From: Paenibacillus sp. BK033
GTDB taxonomy: Bacteria; Bacillota; Bacilli; Paenibacillales; Paenibacillaceae
Assembly: GCF_004345425.1 (NCBI RefSeq)
Contig: NZ_SLVP01000006.1
Location: 1-64,000 of the forward strand
DNA: 64,000 nucleotides
Direction: 5' to 3'
Part shown: positions 7,668-16,620 of the stretch, one piece after another
How positions within the stretch are numbered: position 1 is the stretch's first letter
How the letters are laid out: the number at the start of each line of letters is the position of its first letter
Program-made: the position numbers and the translations under genes
Notes under the pieces: model-generated
What the model was told of the DNA's origin: nothing
Databases searched by the model: none
The model's input: the letters and a program-made list of their open reading frames with translations, nothing else

Positions 7668-8831
7668 TTGGAAACCGCGCTGAAATTATTACGCAGCAAT
7701 ATCCGGCAATACGGCATGTTTATTGCACTTATTCTCATCATGCTGCTCTTTCAGTTTCTATCCGACGGCATTCTGCTGAAGCCGCTTAATATCACGAACC
7801 TGATTTTGCAGAACAGCTATATTCTTATTCTGGCCATCGGCATGCTGCTCGTGATTATCACCGGTCATATCGATCTATCCGTCGGCTCCGTTGCGGCCTT
7901 CGTTGGCGCGGTATCGGCCATCATGATGGTAAAACACGGGATGTCCTTCCCGGTGGCGATGGTGCTGTCGCTTGTGTTTGGCGCTATCGTTGGCGCTTGG
8001 CAGGGCTTCTGGGTGGCTTACGTGCGAATTCCGTCCTTTATCGTCACGCTTGCGGGGATGCTGTTATTCCGCGGCCTCACGATGCTGGTGCTGGACGGCA
8101 AATCGGTTGCACCGTTCCCGCAGGGCTTCCGCTCGATAAGCACCGGGTTCCTGCCGGACATTCCGGGCGGCTGGGACATTCATCTGCTCACGGTGTTGAT
8201 CGGAATCGTGCTGTCGGTGCTGTACATCTTTATGGAATGGCGCGGACGGCTGGTCCAGAAGAGATACAAGCTTGAGCTGCTGCCGATTCCCTTCTTCATC
8301 ATCAAGCTGGCGGCCGTGGTCATTATTACGAACCTGTTCACGTACGTGCTTGCTTCCTATAAGGGGCTTCCGAACATTCTTATCATGCTGTTTATTCTGA
8401 TTGCCTTGTACACCTTCGTGATGCGCAAAACGATTATGGGCCGTCATATCTATGCGCTTGGCGGCAATGAGAAGGCAGCGAAATTGTCCGGGGTGAAGAC
8501 GAAAAAGATGACCTTCTGGGTCTTCGTCAATATGGGCGTGCTTGCCGCTCTTGCGGGTCTTGTGTTCGCGGCAAGGCTAAACGCGGCCACTCCGAAGGCA
8601 GGGGTGAACTTCGAGCTGGATGCGATCGCGGCCGTCTTTATCGGCGGGGCTTCGGCAACGGGCGGAGTGGGTACGGTCATCGGGGCCATCGTTGGCGGTC
8701 TCGTTATGGGCGTCATGAATAACGGGATGTCGCTGGTTGGTCTCGGCATCGATTATCAGCAGGGCATCAAGGGTCTGGTGCTGCTGCTTGCGGTCGCTTT
8801 CGACCTCTATAACAAAAACAAATCTGCTTAA
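7668..8831 (+). CDS. CUT2 sugar ABC transporter permease (XylH/GguB type)
   Basis: A 387-residue integral membrane protein with about ten hydrophobic segments. It carries the BPD_transp_2 signature in which GGNEKAAKLSGV faces the ATPase and the downstream GGASATGGVGTVIGAIVGG motif follows. It forms the channel for the sugar bound by the lipoprotein at 4871. Start is TTG 7668, nine bases after AGGAGG and six bases after the ATPase stop, so the two are translationally linked. The length fits the longer xylose-type permeases of Firmicutes rather than the shorter ribose RbsC. Confidence 0.92.
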   Translation: METALKLLRSNIRQYGMFIALILIMLLFQFLSDGILLKPLNITNLILQNSYILILAIGMLLVIITGHIDLSVGSVAAFVGAVSAIMMVKHGMSFPVAMVLSLVFGAIVGAWQGFWVAYVRIPSFIVTLAGMLLFRGLTMLVLDGKSVAPFPQGFRSISTGFLPDIPGGWDIHLLTVLIGIVLSVLYIFMEWRGRLVQKRYKLELLPIPFFIIKLAAVVIITNLFTYVLASYKGLPNILIMLFILIALYTFVMRKTIMGRHIYALGGNEKAAKLSGVKTKKMTFWVFVNMGVLAALAGLVFAARLNAATPKAGVNFELDAIAAVFIGGASATGGVGTVIGAIVGGLVMGVMNNGMSLVGLGIDYQQGIKGLVLLLAVAFDLYNKNKSA

Positions 8832-8847
8832 TAACAGAGCCGTCTCT

Positions 8848-8885
8848 TAGCGCGTCTAAACACTTCTTGTGTCTAGGCGCGCTTA
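8848..8885 (+). terminator. Large intercistronic hairpin after the importer permease
   Basis: TTAGCGCGTCTAAACAC pairs, with a few mismatches, with GTGTCTAGGCGCGCTTAA over a five-base loop. No T tract follows immediately (the T run is about 30 bases later), so it may partly terminate or stabilise the importer message ahead of the sensor genes. Confidence 0.55.
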
Positions 8886-8933
8886 ACTGCTATGTTAATG
8901 AAAGCGGTTTTTTGCATATGAGGGGGGATCCGG

Positions 8934-9950
8934 GTGAAGAAGCTGTTGCTCGTCTATATTGTGCTGATTGGGACGCTGATGGCCTATTTGTATATGGTAT
9001 TCGTCAAGGAAGACAACAGCGCACTGCTGGATGAGCCCGAAGGGCTGCACGGTACGCTCGACGAGAAGTACGTAATGGTGAATTTTCTGGCGGGTATCGA
9101 CTATTGGAAAAACGGGCTGAAAGGCTTCGAGGACGCGGCGGAGGCGCTTGGCGTATCGGTGGAATACCGGGGCTCCACGCAATACGACGTGCAGGAGGAA
9201 GTGATGGTGCTCGAGCAGGTGATTGCGCGGAGTCCTGCCGGAATAGCCGTAAGCGCCATCGATTCCGAGGCTCTGAACCCGGCGATTAATAAAGCGGTGG
9301 AAGCAGGCATTCCCGTTGTGATGTTCGATGCGGACGCTCCGCGAAGCAAAGCTTACTCCTACATCGGAACCAATAACTATAACGCCGGGGTTACGGCAGC
9401 CCGGAAGATGGCCGAGCTGACGGGCGGGGCCGGCAAGGTTGGCGTCATTACGCTGCCTAATCAATTGAACCATCAGGAAAGAACAAGGGGCTTTGAGGAG
9501 ACGCTGGAGAAGGAATTTCCCGATCTTCAGCTGATCGGGATTGCCGACGGCAAAGGCGATCAGATGATATCGGAGCAGAAGGTGCGCGATCTGCTTGGCA
9601 GATTCCCGGACCTAAGCGGCATTTTCGTAACGGAAGCGAACGGCGGGGTTGGCGCGGGCAATGCCATTCTGCGTCTAAACAAGCTGGATCAGGTCAAGAT
9701 CATCAGCTTTGACACGGATAAAGGAACGCTCGACATGGTCAAGAGCGGCACGATTTCGGCGACGTTGGCGCAGGGCACATGGAACATGGGGTATTGGTCG
9801 CTTATGCAGCTGTTCCATCTCCGCAACCGCATCGTGAATCCGATGTCGCAGGATAAGGGGGATTCCAGCATTCCGCCGCTGCCGACGAACATCGATACCG
9901 GCATTACGGTAGTAACCCCGGATGACGTAGACCAGTTTTATGCCAAGTAA
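8934..9950 (+). CDS. Membrane-tethered sugar-binding sensor protein (XylFII-like)
   Basis: A 338-residue type I periplasmic-binding-protein fold (KYVMVNFLAGIDYWKNGLKG, GIAVSAIDSEALNPAINKA, GVGAGNAILRLNK). It carries an uncleaved N-terminal membrane helix at residues 2-24 instead of a lipobox. It lies between a sugar importer and a YesM-type kinase with short gaps (22 bases to the kinase). In the XylFII-LytS-YesN systems known from Clostridium, a tethered binding protein of this kind presents sugar to the kinase ectodomain. I infer the same role here; the ligand is probably the sugar moved by the upstream importer. Start GTG 8934 follows GAGGGGGG. Confidence 0.85.
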   Translation: MKKLLLVYIVLIGTLMAYLYMVFVKEDNSALLDEPEGLHGTLDEKYVMVNFLAGIDYWKNGLKGFEDAAEALGVSVEYRGSTQYDVQEEVMVLEQVIARSPAGIAVSAIDSEALNPAINKAVEAGIPVVMFDADAPRSKAYSYIGTNNYNAGVTAARKMAELTGGAGKVGVITLPNQLNHQERTRGFEETLEKEFPDLQLIGIADGKGDQMISEQKVRDLLGRFPDLSGIFVTEANGGVGAGNAILRLNKLDQVKIISFDTDKGTLDMVKSGTISATLAQGTWNMGYWSLMQLFHLRNRIVNPMSQDKGDSSIPPLPTNIDTGITVVTPDDVDQFYAK

Positions 9951-9972
9951 CCGGTAAAGGGGAGCGCTAACC

Positions 9973-11856
9973 ATGATACTCAAACAGCTTCAGAAGAGCT
10001 TCCAGCTGAACAACTGGTCTATCCGATACAAGCTTATTTTGCACTTCCTGCTGATCAGCATTCTGCCTTCCCTTGTTATTGGACTATTAATGGGGTGGAT
10101 CGTTAACGGCATTGTCGAAAAACAGGTCAACGGCCATACGATGCAGCTTATCGACAACGTGAACAAGTCGCTGGATTATTACGCGGGCAATATTCAGAAT
10201 ATCTCCTATTTTATCTCGATGAATCCGGACATTCAGGCCTTCTTGAGCGAGGGCAAGGAGGCTATCGACGACGACCGTGAGGAATACCGCATGTCCAAGT
10301 TTCTGCAGGGCTTTACCTCGCTTTACTCGGAGGTTGCGGGCATTATCGTTGTACGGTCGAGCGGCGATTATTTCAGCAACGAGATGTATGCCCGGACGGG
10401 CGACAGTCTGGCGAAGGAGTCCTGGTATCGGGAGGCGGTTCAGGCCAAAGGAATTTTCAAAATTATCGGCCATCCGGCCAACCGGAACGTGACCACCCAT
10501 TCCAATTACAAGGACAGCGAGGTGGTCTCGGTTGTCCGCGCCATTCAGGATCCGGATACGCAGAAGACGTTGGGCGTTGTTCTTATTGATCTTAAGCTGA
10601 GGGTCATCGCGGAGACGGTTAGGGATGTGCGGCTTGGAAAATCCGGTTATTTGATGGTTATCGACGATAAGGGCGAGAGCATTTACGCACCCAAAAACTC
10701 CAAGGTCGGAAGTTTGGGCGTGGCGCTGCCCGGACAGCAGCTATCCGGTATGTTCGCTCAAACGGTAGGGGGCCAGAAGCTGCAGTTTATTTATCAGAAA
10801 TCCTCTTTCACCAATTGGACGACCGTTGGGGTTTTTGCCGTTCAGGACAGCGTGCAGGAGATTAAGGACATTAACCTGTACCTCGTTACCTTCGTGTTTA
10901 TCGTGTGCATGCTTGGCATTGCCGCATCGTATTACCTGTCTCATTCGATTTCCCGGCCGATCTCGCAGCTGGCCTCCTTCATGCGCAAGGTGGAGGAGGG
11001 CAATATGAGCATTCGCATTCCGGAGGAGCGGGAGGATGAGATTGGCCTGCTCGGCCGCAGCTTTAACAAGATGCTGTCGCAGATGACCCGGCTGATCTCG
11101 CAGGTGTGGGCGGAGCAGCGGCTTAAGCGGGAGGCGGAGCTGCGCAGCCTGCAGGCCCATATTCAGCCGCATTTTCTGTACAATACGCTCGATACGATCC
11201 AGTGGCTGGCCCGCAAGGACGGCGCGAAGGAAGCGACGGAGATGGTGGAGGCTTTGTCCAAGCTGTTCCGGATCGGGCTAAGCAAAGGCCAGGAGATGAT
11301 ACCGCTCACCGATGAGATCGAGCATATCCGGAGCTATTTGAAAATCCAGCAAACCCGCTATAAAGATAAGCTGAACTATAACATCGAAGTAGACGGAAGC
11401 TTCGACGACTTGTTCGTGCTGAAGCTTATTCTTCAGCCGCTTGTCGAGAACGCGATCTATCACGGCATTAAGGAACGCCGCGGGCCGGGAATGATTACGA
11501 TCCGCGCCATTATTAGCGAAGAGATTATGGAGCTGGTTATCCAAGATGACGGAGCGGGGATGACGGAGGCCAGACTCGAAGCGCTGCGCGCCGTGCTTCA
11601 GGCCGCACCTGCGGTTCATGAAGCAAGCGCAGCGCAGAGGACAGCTGAAGAGCGTCAGCAAGGACAGGGGCAAGCGGCCAGCTATGGACTCCGAAACGTG
11701 CAGGAGCGGATCCGGCTAAGCTTTGGCGAGACCTATGGCATTACCATTGAGAGCAAAGAGAAAGCCGGGACAACGGTAATCATTAAGCATCCTATTATTC
11801 ATCGGAAGGGGCAGGGTACGCATGACACGCACATGGAAGGTGTTAATCGCGGATGA
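9973..11856 (+). CDS. Sensor histidine kinase, YesM/LytS family
   Basis: A 627-residue kinase: N-terminal membrane helix (about 22-45), a long extracellular dCache-like domain, a second helix (about 298-320), a HAMP linker, a His_kinase domain with the phosphoacceptor His400 in HIQPHFLYNTLD, and an HATPase_c domain (LQPLVENAIYHGI, then DDGAGM and GLRNVQERI). It autophosphorylates and donates to the response regulator encoded next, whose start lies 35 bases inside this gene. A low-complexity Ala/Gln/Glu insert (about 545-570) interrupts the ATPase domain before the last G box. Context suggests it senses sugar through the binding protein at 8934. Confidence 0.93.
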   Translation: MILKQLQKSFQLNNWSIRYKLILHFLLISILPSLVIGLLMGWIVNGIVEKQVNGHTMQLIDNVNKSLDYYAGNIQNISYFISMNPDIQAFLSEGKEAIDDDREEYRMSKFLQGFTSLYSEVAGIIVVRSSGDYFSNEMYARTGDSLAKESWYREAVQAKGIFKIIGHPANRNVTTHSNYKDSEVVSVVRAIQDPDTQKTLGVVLIDLKLRVIAETVRDVRLGKSGYLMVIDDKGESIYAPKNSKVGSLGVALPGQQLSGMFAQTVGGQKLQFIYQKSSFTNWTTVGVFAVQDSVQEIKDINLYLVTFVFIVCMLGIAASYYLSHSISRPISQLASFMRKVEEGNMSIRIPEEREDEIGLLGRSFNKMLSQMTRLISQVWAEQRLKREAELRSLQAHIQPHFLYNTLDTIQWLARKDGAKEATEMVEALSKLFRIGLSKGQEMIPLTDEIEHIRSYLKIQQTRYKDKLNYNIEVDGSFDDLFVLKLILQPLVENAIYHGIKERRGPGMITIRAIISEEIMELVIQDDGAGMTEARLEALRAVLQAAPAVHEASAAQRTAEERQQGQGQAASYGLRNVQERIRLSFGETYGITIESKEKAGTTVIIKHPIIHRKGQGTHDTHMEGVNRG

Positions 11857-13015
11857 TGAGTCCATTATCCGGGAAGGAATCCGCAGCTCCATACCATGGG
11901 AGGACCTGCAGCTGGAGGTCGTTGGGGAAGCCGAGGACGGGGAGGAAGCGCTGGAGCTGGCCGTGGAAAAGCAGGCGAATATTCTGCTCGTCGATTTGAG
12001 CATGCCCATAATGAACGGCCTCGCCTTGATCAGCCACCTTCGTCAGCAGCTTCCCAAATGCAAGATCGTCATTATTACCGGTCATGATGAATTTAATTAT
12101 GCCTATGAAGCCATTAAGCTGGAGGTTGACGATTATATTCTTAAGCCGGTAAATCCCGATATGCTGGGAGAAGTGCTGGCGAGAGTCGTTCAAAAGCTGG
12201 AGGAAACGACCGTTAATGAAGAGCTCCTGCAGATGGCTTCCAAGCAGATCGATAAAAACTTCGCGCTGCTCCGGGAAAGGTTTTGCCTCGAATGGATCAA
12301 GGGGGAGCTTGGAGAAGCGGAGATTCGCGAGCAGCTTTCGTTCCTTCGGATGCCGGGCGAGGAACCGGACTATGTAGGCGTCATCCGGTGGCCGGAGCAG
12401 TCGAAGGGCAAGGCGTTTTTCTCCGAGAAGGACCGCCAGCTTCTCTTGTTTGCCATCGAGAATATTATGGAAGAGCATCTTGAGCCGTTTACTTCCGTTC
12501 ACTTCCGGGATAAAGTAGGATTAATTGTCGTTCTGATCTGGGGCAAGCCGCAGGAAGCGGTCTTTCGGCAGATTGAAGCGGATGTGGCGGGCTATTTGAA
12601 GATTGAGATCGTGGCCAGCTACCAGCCTGGTTCATCCGGGGACGTACCGTCGCTGTATGCGGAGGCGCGTGCTTCGGTTAACCGGGAGACGAAGCTTAGC
12701 CCCTTTGTCCGGCGGACGAAGGAGATTATTGCTGACCGCTTTGAAGACCGGGACTTGTCGCTTGAGGGAATCGCGGGCGAGCTGAACGTATCGGCGGTGT
12801 ATCTGAGCCGTATCTTTAAGCAAGAGATGGGGACTTCTTTTATCAGCATGCTGACAGCCGCCCGGATGAAGGAAGCGATTCGGCTGCTGAACGAGACGGA
12901 TCTGGCTATTCATGAAATCGCCGAGAAGACGGGTTATGAGTCGCAGCATTATTTCAGCACCGCGTTCAAGAAAACGACGGGTCTGCCCCCGAACCAGTAT
13001 CGGAAACGGAATTAG
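11822..13015 (+). CDS. Response regulator with AraC-type DNA-binding domain (YesN family)
   Basis: A 397-residue regulator. The receiver domain (about 1-125) has the acidic pair in IADDES, phosphoacceptor Asp58 in ILLVDLSMP and Lys in YILKPVNP. A variable middle follows, then an AraC helix-turn-helix pair at the C terminus (LSLEGIAGELNVSAVYLSRIFK and IHEIAEKTGYESQHYFSTAFKK). The ATG at 11822 lies within the end of the kinase gene, in another frame, giving a 35-base overlap and tight coupling. It most likely activates the sugar importer at 4871 and this sensor operon. Confidence 0.93.
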   Translation: MTRTWKVLIADDESIIREGIRSSIPWEDLQLEVVGEAEDGEEALELAVEKQANILLVDLSMPIMNGLALISHLRQQLPKCKIVIITGHDEFNYAYEAIKLEVDDYILKPVNPDMLGEVLARVVQKLEETTVNEELLQMASKQIDKNFALLRERFCLEWIKGELGEAEIREQLSFLRMPGEEPDYVGVIRWPEQSKGKAFFSEKDRQLLLFAIENIMEEHLEPFTSVHFRDKVGLIVVLIWGKPQEAVFRQIEADVAGYLKIEIVASYQPGSSGDVPSLYAEARASVNRETKLSPFVRRTKEIIADRFEDRDLSLEGIAGELNVSAVYLSRIFKQEMGTSFISMLTAARMKEAIRLLNETDLAIHEIAEKTGYESQHYFSTAFKKTTGLPPNQYRKRN

Positions 13016-13044
13016 CCGGCTTTTGGGAAAAGGAGGTGTCCGGC

Positions 13045-13932
13045 GTGGAATTGACCTATTTGAAAACCTTCTGCGAGGTCGCAAAGCACGGGAGCTTCAC
13101 CCGCGCGGCGGAAATTCTGGGTTATGCCCAGTCCAGCATTACGACGCAAATCCAGCGGCTGGAGGAGTCGTACGGAGCCGTGTTAGTCGAACGGTTTGGC
13201 CGAAGCATGAGGCTGACCATAGCCGGTGAAGCATTGCTTCCTTACGCGAAGGAGGTCATCCGGCTCCACGAAGAATCGAAGGAAGTCGTGTCGAAGCAGT
13301 CCAAAGGAACGCTGTCCATCGGGACGATCGAGACGCTGGCAGCCTACTATCTTCCGCCGTATTTGCAGGCTTACCGCCAGCAGTATCCGGATATCAGCAT
13401 CATGCTGCAGCCGGGGAATGAACCTGTTATTATAGAAGCCGTTAAAGAAGGGACGCTGGATGTAGGAGTTATTCTGGACCCGCCGTTCTCGGACCCGGAG
13501 CTCCATACGCAGGTGTTGAGAGAAGAGGAGCTTGTTATTATCGCGAGTCCCGAGCATCGGTTCTCGGCATTAAGCGAGGTCCGGGCAGAGGATTTATCGG
13601 GCGAGCCTCTTATCCTCACCGAGGATGGCTGCACGTACCGGGCGATGCTGCTCAAAGTGCTGCGGGACGGCGAGATTGACAGCAAGCCTTCTTACGAATT
13701 CGGGAATATGGAGGCTATCAAGCAATGCGTGGTATATGGCCTTGGCGTTGCCTTGCTGCCGCGTATCGCGGCTGCCGAGGAAATTCGGAAGCAGCAGCTG
13801 ATTGCATTGCCTTTTAACCATCCTGACTGCAGATTCTACACCCAGCTGATTTATTCGAAGAAGAAATGGCAGTCCAAAGCCTTTCTTGGCTTCGTGGATT
13901 TAATGGGCGGGGGCAATCATCGGAATCATTGA
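13045..13932 (+). CDS. LysR family transcriptional regulator
   Basis: A 295-residue LysR-type regulator. The N-terminal winged helix-turn-helix (ELTYLKTFCEVAKHGSFTRA, then SSITTQIQRLE) is followed by a linker helix and a two-lobed effector-binding domain beginning near residue 90 (LSIGTIETLAAYYLP). A GTG at 13036 is in frame but forms part of the AGGAGGTG ribosome binding site, so GTG 13045 is chosen. It starts 29 bases after the YesN stop and may be cotranscribed with that operon. The rhodanese gene 104 bases downstream on the same strand is a possible target, but no effector can be named. Confidence 0.9.
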   Translation: MELTYLKTFCEVAKHGSFTRAAEILGYAQSSITTQIQRLEESYGAVLVERFGRSMRLTIAGEALLPYAKEVIRLHEESKEVVSKQSKGTLSIGTIETLAAYYLPPYLQAYRQQYPDISIMLQPGNEPVIIEAVKEGTLDVGVILDPPFSDPELHTQVLREEELVIIASPEHRFSALSEVRAEDLSGEPLILTEDGCTYRAMLLKVLRDGEIDSKPSYEFGNMEAIKQCVVYGLGVALLPRIAAAEEIRKQQLIALPFNHPDCRFYTQLIYSKKKWQSKAFLGFVDLMGGGNHRNH

Positions 13933-14036
13933 AGTATGCCATCGAAAACCATCGATAACTCCGTTGTTAGGGATCATGCTATATTGAATTCAACAAGTCA
14001 AGGCATTTGGCAAATCCCTAACTGGAGGTACTCGTT

Positions 14037-14471
14037 ATGACAACCCAACCCTTTTCGCTCGTCCTTGAAACTCCCGCCGCCGCACCGGAAGCTACGCACC
14101 GCCACTATATGAACAAGCTGTCCGTTGAGACGGACGTGGCGGATGTGTACTACGATATGCAGCATGGCCTCGACGACTTTCTGCTGATTGACGTACGCTG
14201 CCCAAAAGCGTATGCCGAGTGTCATATTCCGGGGGCGATTAACCTGCCTTCCAGAGAGATGACGGCGGAAACAACGGCTTCGTTCTCGAAGGAGCAGCTC
14301 ATCGTCGTTTACTGCTGGAGCCCGGCCTGCAACGGCGGCACAAAAGGCGCAGCGCGCTTGTCCGGCCTAGGCTTCAAAGTAAAAGAGATGATCGGCGGTA
14401 TCGAGTACTGGCGCAAAGAAGGCAACCCGGTAGAGGGCACGCATGCGGAGACCGCGCCGATGGTGGGCTAA
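14037..14471 (+). CDS. Rhodanese-like domain protein
   Basis: A 144-residue single-domain rhodanese. The CH2A motif appears as LLIDVRCPKAYAECHIPGAI, and the active-site loop is VVYCWSPACNGGTKGA, which holds two cysteines. The end GGIEYWRKEGNPVEG is the standard rhodanese C terminus. Such proteins move sulfane sulfur or act in sulfur and cyanide chemistry; the loop resembles the CWGPGCNG subgroup of small stand-alone rhodaneses of unknown physiological role. The ATG at 14037 follows TGGAGG. A terminator at 14502-14534 ends the transcript. Confidence 0.9.
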   Translation: MTTQPFSLVLETPAAAPEATHRHYMNKLSVETDVADVYYDMQHGLDDFLLIDVRCPKAYAECHIPGAINLPSREMTAETTASFSKEQLIVVYCWSPACNGGTKGAARLSGLGFKVKEMIGGIEYWRKEGNPVEGTHAETAPMVG

Positions 14472-14476
14472 CAAGC

Positions 14477-14497
14477 GAGCGAGTGAGTGAGTGAGTG
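14477..14497. repeat. Short tetranucleotide repeat (GAGT/GAGC)
   Basis: Immediately after the rhodanese stop codon the sequence reads as about five tandem GAG(C/T) units. It is noncoding in the forward frame and could vary in length between strains. Confidence 0.7.
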
Positions 14498-14501
14498 GAA
14501 G

Positions 14502-14534
14502 ACCAGATTTCCCAGAGGGAATCTGGTTTTTTTG
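14502..14534 (+). terminator. Rho-independent terminator of the rhodanese gene
   Basis: ACCAGATTTCCC pairs with GGGAATCTGGT over a very short loop and is followed by a seven-base T run. Confidence 0.88.
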
Positions 14535-14770
14535 CTATAGTTACGCCGTATGGCATTAGGGGGCTGGCTGCAACCTGATACACGAATAGTCGCCGTCCGA
14601 CACCGCCCGAGAATTTCTAAATGCTCCATTTTGCTGGAATAGCGTGTTACAGTTTCGTTAGCGTTAGCCGCCTACCGCGAAGGTGCATCGCCCGGTTGGA
14701 ATTTTTCTTATGTTAAAGCCAAACGAAACGCTTATGCGTCTAATTTATAGAAGAGGTTAAAGCGAAGCAG
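14535..14770. other. Noncoding stretch ahead of the ECF sigma operon
   Basis: I see no credible gene here. The last 60 bases hold AAAC and CGTC elements of the kind used by ECF sigma factors (around 14717-14742), but their spacing does not match a convincing promoter, so autoregulation of the sigma gene is only a suggestion. Confidence 0.4.
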
Positions 14771-15313
14771 GTGAGAGGCATTATTGATTTGGTGAAAATG
14801 GCGCAGCACGGCGACGAGTCTGCGTACTTGAAGCTTTTTCAGCAGTATGAAGAGGATTTGTATAGAGCAGCTTACGTGCATGTGGGGAACGAAGAGGATG
14901 CGTTGGATGTCATGCAGGAGACTGCGTATCGGTCATTCAAGGGGATACGCAAGCTGAAGGAGCCTGCTTATTTCAAAACGTGGCTCATCAAGATTGCGAT
15001 AAGCTGCTCAATCGATCTGCTGCGCAAACGGAAGAGACAAATGCAATGGAGGCCGGAGTATCTGGAGTCGATAACCGTCAGCGATGAGGAAGATTTTACG
15101 TTGTCGATTACGTTAAAGGAACTGGTGGAGGCTTTGGAGCCGGAGGAGAAAAGCGTCGTTATTCTAAGATATTATTATGATCTTACGATCCGGGAAGTAA
15201 CGGAAGTATTGGATATACCGCTAGGTACGGGAAAGACCTTGCTGTATCGGGCGTTGAAAAAGCTAAGGAAACGGGTAGAGGAGGATGGAGATTATGGATA
15301 CGGGCTCCGATAA
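14771..15313 (+). CDS. RNA polymerase sigma factor, ECF (sigma-70) family
   Basis: A 180-residue ECF sigma factor with only regions 2 and 4. Region 2 spans the EDLYRAAYVHVGNEEDALDV segment with the DVMQETAYRSF helix, and region 4 ends with the helix-turn-helix TIREVTEVLDIPLGTGKTLL. It directs RNA polymerase to stress or envelope promoters and is normally held inactive by a membrane anti-sigma factor. The downstream gene starts inside its 3' end, overlapping by about 20 bases, and encodes a single-pass membrane protein that fits that role. Start GTG 14771 has a modest ribosome binding site. Confidence 0.9.
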   Translation: MRGIIDLVKMAQHGDESAYLKLFQQYEEDLYRAAYVHVGNEEDALDVMQETAYRSFKGIRKLKEPAYFKTWLIKIAISCSIDLLRKRKRQMQWRPEYLESITVSDEEDFTLSITLKELVEALEPEEKSVVILRYYYDLTIREVTEVLDIPLGTGKTLLYRALKKLRKRVEEDGDYGYGLR

Positions 15314-16568
15314 AATAAAGCAGCAAATGCAGACCATTCCCATCCCTTCTGAGCAGCTTCGTTACAGGGCACGCCTTGGTATAGAGCAAGCAGGAAGAGA
15401 AGGGCGGAAGGCAAAGCGAATAAGGCGGGGCTGGACTTCTATTGCTGCTGTCATTATTGTCCTTCTATTATCTACGGCATTAGTTAACCATACGAAGGTA
15501 TGGGCGGCTATTCAGAATGCCTTGCAGTTTATCCCTGGTACGGGAATGGTGAAACAAGAGAAATCCCCGGAAGAACGTTATATCCTGAGCAAGCCCATTA
15601 CCGTAAAGGTTGGGAAAGAGGGGACCATTATTATAAAAGGCATGATGTCCGACCATGAAATGACCTATCTAACGATGACCGGGCAAAATACAACCAGATT
15701 GAAGGACGTTACTCTTGTTAATGCTCAGGGTGAAGCCTTTAAGATTGATACCTCTATGGCTTCTTGGGGCGGAACGGTCTGGACGTCTTCTTTCTGGCAT
15801 AAAGGAGAACTGGATGTACAGGGGGATATCAAGCTGATGATGGGGGAAGAAGCTCCGGTGGTAGTACCTATTCATTTAACGAAGGCAGAGTCCTTCGACA
15901 GCTATTCCGAGCTTGGTCTAACCTCTACAGTAAACGGACTGTCAATCACGGCTATTACGGATAAGGTAGATGGAAAAGCAAGGGTGTCTATAATTGCTCC
16001 GCCACGACAGGATTTCCGTATTATCGATTACGGAATTCACGGCGTCTACATGCATGATGAAAGTCTTAAGCTGCATGTCGTAAACAAAGCGGGCAAAAAG
16101 CTGGAGATTACCACGATTCAAGGCTTGAGCAGCCCCCAAGGCGAGTTGTATTTTCCTCTTGGCCGCGCGCCAGATGAATCCTATACCCTTACGATTCCGG
16201 AAATAAACGTTGAATACCAAGATGAGGTCAAGGTAAAAGTGCCGGCCGAAACAACTAACAACCTCAATCAAACCTTTGAAATTGCAGGGTACCCCGTCAC
16301 GATTACCCGGGTGGAGAAAACCTCCCCAACGACACTTAGGGTGTATACGGATTTCCACTATGACAAGCAGGCGCCTTCATCGCTTTATATGATTGGTGCT
16401 GAAGAAAGCGGAATGGCGAGGCTAAAAGAAGGTACAGGCGAAGTGGAGTATTTGGAATGCACGATAGAACCGGGGAGCAAGCACCTAACTTTGCATATCA
16501 ACCGTCCTGATGTCGTCCTTCGGGGACCTTGGGTGTTTGATTTTCAACCGAGCAATTTCTCCGATTAA
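15294..16568 (+). CDS. DUF4179-type membrane protein, probable anti-sigma factor
   Basis: A 424-residue protein with a short cytoplasmic N terminus, one membrane segment at about residues 43-63 (SIAAVIIVLLLSTALVNHTK) and a large extracellular beta-rich part resembling DUF4179 and associated Ig-like domains. The gene overlaps the ECF sigma gene by 20 bases, and DUF4179 proteins encoded in this position act, or are presumed to act, as cognate anti-sigma factors. An ATG at 15285 is in frame but only one base from the AGAGGAGG ribosome binding site, so ATG 15294 is preferred. The signal sensed is unknown. Confidence 0.82.
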   Translation: MDTGSDKIKQQMQTIPIPSEQLRYRARLGIEQAGREGRKAKRIRRGWTSIAAVIIVLLLSTALVNHTKVWAAIQNALQFIPGTGMVKQEKSPEERYILSKPITVKVGKEGTIIIKGMMSDHEMTYLTMTGQNTTRLKDVTLVNAQGEAFKIDTSMASWGGTVWTSSFWHKGELDVQGDIKLMMGEEAPVVVPIHLTKAESFDSYSELGLTSTVNGLSITAITDKVDGKARVSIIAPPRQDFRIIDYGIHGVYMHDESLKLHVVNKAGKKLEITTIQGLSSPQGELYFPLGRAPDESYTLTIPEINVEYQDEVKVKVPAETTNNLNQTFEIAGYPVTITRVEKTSPTTLRVYTDFHYDKQAPSSLYMIGAEESGMARLKEGTGEVEYLECTIEPGSKHLTLHINRPDVVLRGPWVFDFQPSNFSD

Positions 16569-16571
16569 ACA

Positions 16572-16606
16572 AGAAGAAGACAGCGCATGCCGTGCTGTCT
16601 TCTTCT
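16572..16606. terminator. Bidirectional Rho-independent terminator
   Basis: AGAAGAAGACAGC pairs with GCTGTCTTCTTCT over a nine-base loop, between the convergent anti-sigma gene and the DUF975 gene. Confidence 0.85.
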
Positions 16607-16620
16607 CGTTATTTAGTTAC

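Noticed and set aside
13960..14030. GTTAGGGAT...ATCCCTAAC inverted repeat ahead of the rhodanese gene as a LysR site
   Set aside because: The arms are far apart and do not show the T-N11-A core of LysR sites, so assignment would be guesswork.
14700..14760. ECF-type autoregulated promoter ahead of the sigma gene
   Set aside because: AAAC and CGTC elements are present, but the spacing is not the 16-17 bases normally required, so I kept it only as a remark.
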